9,051 nucleotides of DNA, taken from contig JAQBUJ010000091.1 in the NCBI GenBank assembly GCA_027623845.1, positions 1 to 9,051 of the forward strand, written 5' to 3'. Origin of the DNA: Pseudomonadota bacterium. GTDB taxonomy: Bacteria; Pseudomonadota; Alphaproteobacteria; Thalassobaculales; Thalassobaculaceae. A model generated the notes under the pieces. It did no database searches, was not told the DNA's origin, and saw only the letters and a list, made by a program, of their open reading frames with translations. Of this stretch, positions 7,282 to 9,051 are shown piece after piece (position 1 is the first letter of the stretch; each line of letters starts with the position of its first letter). The translations under genes were made by a program, and so were the position numbers.

Positions 7282-7914
7282 TCACTGTTTTTGGCGCAAC
7301 CGTTTGACGAAATCGGTCAGGCCAAGCTGACGCTCGCGGCGCAAGCGTTCGGACGTCAAAATGGAGCGGACTTTGGCAACGCTATCCTCAAGATCGTCGT
7401 TGACGATGATGTAGTCATATTCGGGATAGTGGCTTATCTCATCCATTGTCTTGGCCATCCGGCCGGCCACCACGTGCTCCGGGTCCTGGGCACGGCTGCG
7501 CAGCCGGCGTTCCAGTTCGCTGGTCGAGGGCGGCAGGATGAACACCCGCACCAAGTCGTTGCGCGCCGTCTCGGCGATTTGCTGGGTGCCCTGCCAATCG
7601 ATATCAAACAAAATATCCTGGCCGCGCGCCAGCGCCGCCTCGACCGGTGCGCGCGGCGAACCGTAGTAGTGATCAAAAACCTTGGCGTGCTCCAACAGCT
7701 CGCCAGCTTCGATCATCTCGCGAAATTTGGCGGTATCGACGAAGAAATAGTCCACCCCATGCGATTCGCCCGGCCGGCGCGGTCGGGTGGTCGCCGAGAC
7801 CGACATCTCCAGTCCCTTATCAAGCTTCAACAACCGGCGCGAGATACTGGTCTTGCCGGCGCCGGATGGCGAAGAGAGCACCAGCCCACGGCGATGGATA
7901 TTCGTTGACCCCAC
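7282..7914 (-). CDS. gmk: Gmk, guanylate kinase (GTG start)
   Basis: Guanylate kinase phosphorylates GMP to GDP with ATP, an essential cytoplasmic step of guanine nucleotide supply. The 210 residues match the usual length. The P-loop SPSGAGKT is at 15-22. The GMP-binding segment SATTRPRRPGE is at 40-50, followed by HAKVFDHYYGSP (76-87). DIDWQG is at 104-109, and an arginine-rich lid region (ERRLRSRAQDPEHVVAGRM) runs about 135-153. The start is GTG at 7914. The next in-frame methionine (residue 37) lies beyond the P-loop, so the GTG is needed. AGGGGG sits 5 nt upstream and overlaps the stop codon of yicC, 9 nt away, which suggests translational coupling from yicC. The gene converges on rsmA with no evident terminator between them. 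Nothing in it looks damaged. Confidence 0.96.
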   Translation of the reverse strand: MGSTNIHRRGLVLSSPSGAGKTSISRRLLKLDKGLEMSVSATTRPRRPGESHGVDYFFVDTAKFREMIEAGELLEHAKVFDHYYGSPRAPVEAALARGQDILFDIDWQGTQQIAETARNDLVRVFILPPSTSELERRLRSRAQDPEHVVAGRMAKTMDEISHYPEYDYIIVNDDLEDSVAKVRSILTSERLRRERQLGLTDFVKRLRQKQ

Positions 7915-7919
7915 CGTCG

Positions 7920-7925
7920 CCCCCT
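7920..7925 (-). promoter_or_regulatory. Ribosome binding site of gmk, overlapping the yicC stop
   Basis: Read on the minus strand, AGGGGG stands 5 nt before the GTG start of gmk, and its first two bases belong to the TAG stop of yicC. It supports the non-ATG start and the coupling of the two genes. Confidence 0.65.
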
Positions 7926-8838
7926 ATTCGACGTTTTGAATTTGTTCGCGAAACTGTTCGATCACCGACTTCATTTCGAGCCCGACGCCGCTAAGCGTCA
8001 AATCCGCCGATTTGGAGCAGATCGTATTGGCTTCGCGGTTCAGTTCCTGACATAGGAAATCCAACCGCCGCCCGACCGGTTCGCCGGAAGCCATCAGGTC
8101 CTGGCAAGCCTCCAGATGGGCCGACAGCCGTTCGATCTCCTCGCGCACATCGGCCTTGGTGGCGATGATCGCAAGCTCCTGCGCCAGACGTTCCTCGGCG
8201 ATCGGCGGTGACGCCTGGAGGATCTCGTTCAGTTGCGCCCGCAACCGCTCCTGCAATGTGTCGACCTGACCGTTGGTCACCTCCCGCGCTTGACCAAGCA
8301 AGCCCTCAAGGCTGGCGAGTTGATCGCCGAGCACGCCGTGCAATCGGCGTCCCTCTTCGGTGCGCATGGTGACCAATTGTCCAAGCGCCGTCGCCAGCCC
8401 GATCATAGCGGCGCCCTCCAAGGTGGCCCGCTCGTCATCATCCAAGGGCTGCGCCTCGCCTTCATCGATCATGCCCCTTATGGTCAGCAATACATCGAGA
8501 CGCGGCGGCGACGGGAAGACCGATCCCTCGGCCTCCAATTGCTCCTGCAGCACCATGATGTCATCCAACAACGCGCGATTGATACGCGGCGACCGGGTCA
8601 CCTCGGCACCTTGTATCGAGAGCTGCGCCGAGACCGATCCACGGATCAACCGCCCGGCCAAGACCTTTCGAGCCTCGGCGTCCAATCGCTCCGATCCACT
8701 TGGTACCCGGCACCGCAAATCAAGGCCGCGGGCGTTGACGCTTTTCAGCTCCCAGCCCCAGGTCCAGGTTTGGCCGAGGCGGTCGATCGCGACCGCTCCA
8801 TCGACGCGCGCGTATCCGGTCATGCTGAGGACGGTCAC
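7924..8838 (-). CDS. yicC: YicC/YloC-family endoribonuclease (GTG start)
   Basis: This is a YicC family protein. E. coli YicC and B. subtilis YloC are reported endoribonucleases; in E. coli YicC has been linked to small-RNA turnover. The natural RNA target here cannot be read from sequence. The 304-residue form has the N-terminal signature SMTGYARVDG (5-14) followed by ELKSVNARGLDLRCRVP (30-46). A helical, probably coiled-coil middle lies at about 165-215. The diagnostic C-terminal domain has REEIERLSAHLE (232-243), GRRLDFLCQELNREANTICSK (256-276, ending one residue after S275) and REQIQNVE at the very end. GTG 8838 is chosen because family members usually begin about four residues before SMTG. 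It also has GGA (8844-8846) 5 nt upstream. A TTG at 8868 would add ten residues but falls almost at the predicted transcription start. yicC is followed 9 nt later by gmk, a pairing conserved across phyla. Confidence 0.93.
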   Translation of the reverse strand: MTVLSMTGYARVDGAVAIDRLGQTWTWGWELKSVNARGLDLRCRVPSGSERLDAEARKVLAGRLIRGSVSAQLSIQGAEVTRSPRINRALLDDIMVLQEQLEAEGSVFPSPPRLDVLLTIRGMIDEGEAQPLDDDERATLEGAAMIGLATALGQLVTMRTEEGRRLHGVLGDQLASLEGLLGQAREVTNGQVDTLQERLRAQLNEILQASPPIAEERLAQELAIIATKADVREEIERLSAHLEACQDLMASGEPVGRRLDFLCQELNREANTICSKSADLTLSGVGLEMKSVIEQFREQIQNVE

Positions 8839-8876
8839 GGAAATCCAATATTTTGAATGCTCGAACAACGAAACTC

Positions 8877-8905
8877 ACTATATCTGGTGCAACGCCCATC
8901 AACAA
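8877..8905 (-). promoter_or_regulatory. Candidate sigma70-type promoter for yicC-gmk
   Basis: On the minus strand, TTGTTG (8905-8900) and TATAGT (8882-8877) are separated by 17 nt. The -10 box matches the consensus at 5 of 6 positions; the -35 box matches only in TTG. Transcription would start near 8870, giving a leader of about 32 nt to the GTG at 8838. This is a pattern match by eye in an 80-bp divergent intergenic region, with no experimental support. The opposite-strand promoter for the SDR gene is not clear. Confidence 0.4.
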
Positions 8906-8918
8906 GCCGGGGAACGCC

Positions 8919-9051
8919 ATGCACCAGCCAAGATCGATCCTGATTACCGGCGCCTCTAGCGGCATTGGCGCGGCCCTGGCGCTCGGCTATGCCGGGGCCG
9001 GCGTGAGCTTGTTCCTGGGTGGCCGCGACGCCGCGCGGCCTAGCGAAATTA
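8919..9051 (+). CDS. Short-chain dehydrogenase/reductase (SDR), N-terminal fragment cut by window edge
   Basis: The first 44 codons of an SDR-family NAD(P)-dependent oxidoreductase are visible before the right edge. The dinucleotide-binding motif TGASSGIG is at residues 10-17, preceded by the first beta strand (RSILI). After the helix, the second beta strand VSLFLGGRD ends in a Gly-Arg. A basic residue at this place commonly favours NADP(H) over NAD(H), though this is only a hint. ATG 8919 is a good start, with GGGGA (8909-8913) 5 nt upstream. The substrate cannot be told because the catalytic Ser-Tyr-Lys region lies outside the window. The gene diverges from yicC across 80 bp. FabG-like ketoacyl reductases and many uncharacterised SDRs begin this way. 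Confidence 0.88.
   Translation, partial: MHQPRSILITGASSGIGAALALGYAGAGVSLFLGGRDAARPSEI

Noticed and set aside
7266..7292. Bidirectional terminator between rsmA and gmk
   Set aside because: The only possible stem (GGTC with GATC) is 4 bp including a wobble pair and is not adjacent to the T-run.
7291..7908. Long plus-strand open frame opposite gmk, and another opposite yicC (8233-8856)
   Set aside because: Both are mirror frames of well-supported genes in GC-rich DNA and show no family motifs of their own.
8853..8881. Plus-strand promoter TTGAAT-17 nt-CACTAT for the SDR gene
   Set aside because: The -10 box matches the consensus at only three of six positions; a better box (TATATC) would need 20-nt spacing.
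1..9051. A hidden defence, mobile or biosynthetic system
   Set aside because: All substantial coding space is explained by recognised core genes, and no direct repeat arrays, transposase, integrase or att-like boundaries were seen.

Overview
The window is a GC-rich stretch of ordinary chromosomal core genes. Gene content and order (lptF-lptG-lptD-surA-pdxA-rsmA running rightward, then gmk and yicC on the opposite strand) are typical of Alphaproteobacteria. The three-cysteine LptD and the surA-pdxA-rsmA linkage fit a Rhodospirillales-like member best. That placement is inferred from gene order and protein style, not from a database search. No tRNA, rRNA, insertion sequence, prophage, CRISPR array or toxin/defence gene was seen.

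Layout. Positions 2-622 hold the 3' part of lptF, cut by the left edge. lptG (619-1713) overlaps it by an ATGA junction, and lptD (1717-3921) follows 3 nt later. A 173-nt gap (3922-4094) then precedes surA (4095-5369). It holds a possible 55-codon leader ORF (3940-4107) and a perfect 8-bp GC hairpin just before the surA start. pdxA (5404-6423) and rsmA (6420-7265) follow, also joined by an ATGA overlap. gmk (7282-7914) and yicC (7924-8838) lie on the minus strand as a tight pair, yicC first, converging on rsmA with only 16 nt between. An 80-bp divergent intergenic region separates yicC from the start of a short-chain dehydrogenase/reductase (8919 to the right edge). It contains a fair sigma70-type promoter candidate for yicC-gmk.

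How the genes work together. LptF and LptG form the inner-membrane permease of the LPS export machine. LptD is the outer-membrane LPS translocon. SurA is the periplasmic chaperone/prolyl isomerase that escorts beta-barrel proteins such as LptD to the BAM complex. The left half is therefore an outer-membrane biogenesis module. PdxA (vitamin B6 synthesis) and RsmA (16S rRNA dimethylation) are housekeeping enzymes co-transcribed with surA in many proteobacteria. YicC (endoribonuclease family) and Gmk (GMP to GDP) are a widely conserved gene pair. The SDR is of unknown substrate.

I found no convincing new biological system. The parts most worth a second look are the lptD-surA gap, the start choices of gmk and yicC, the domain balance in SurA, and the gene order on the right-hand side.
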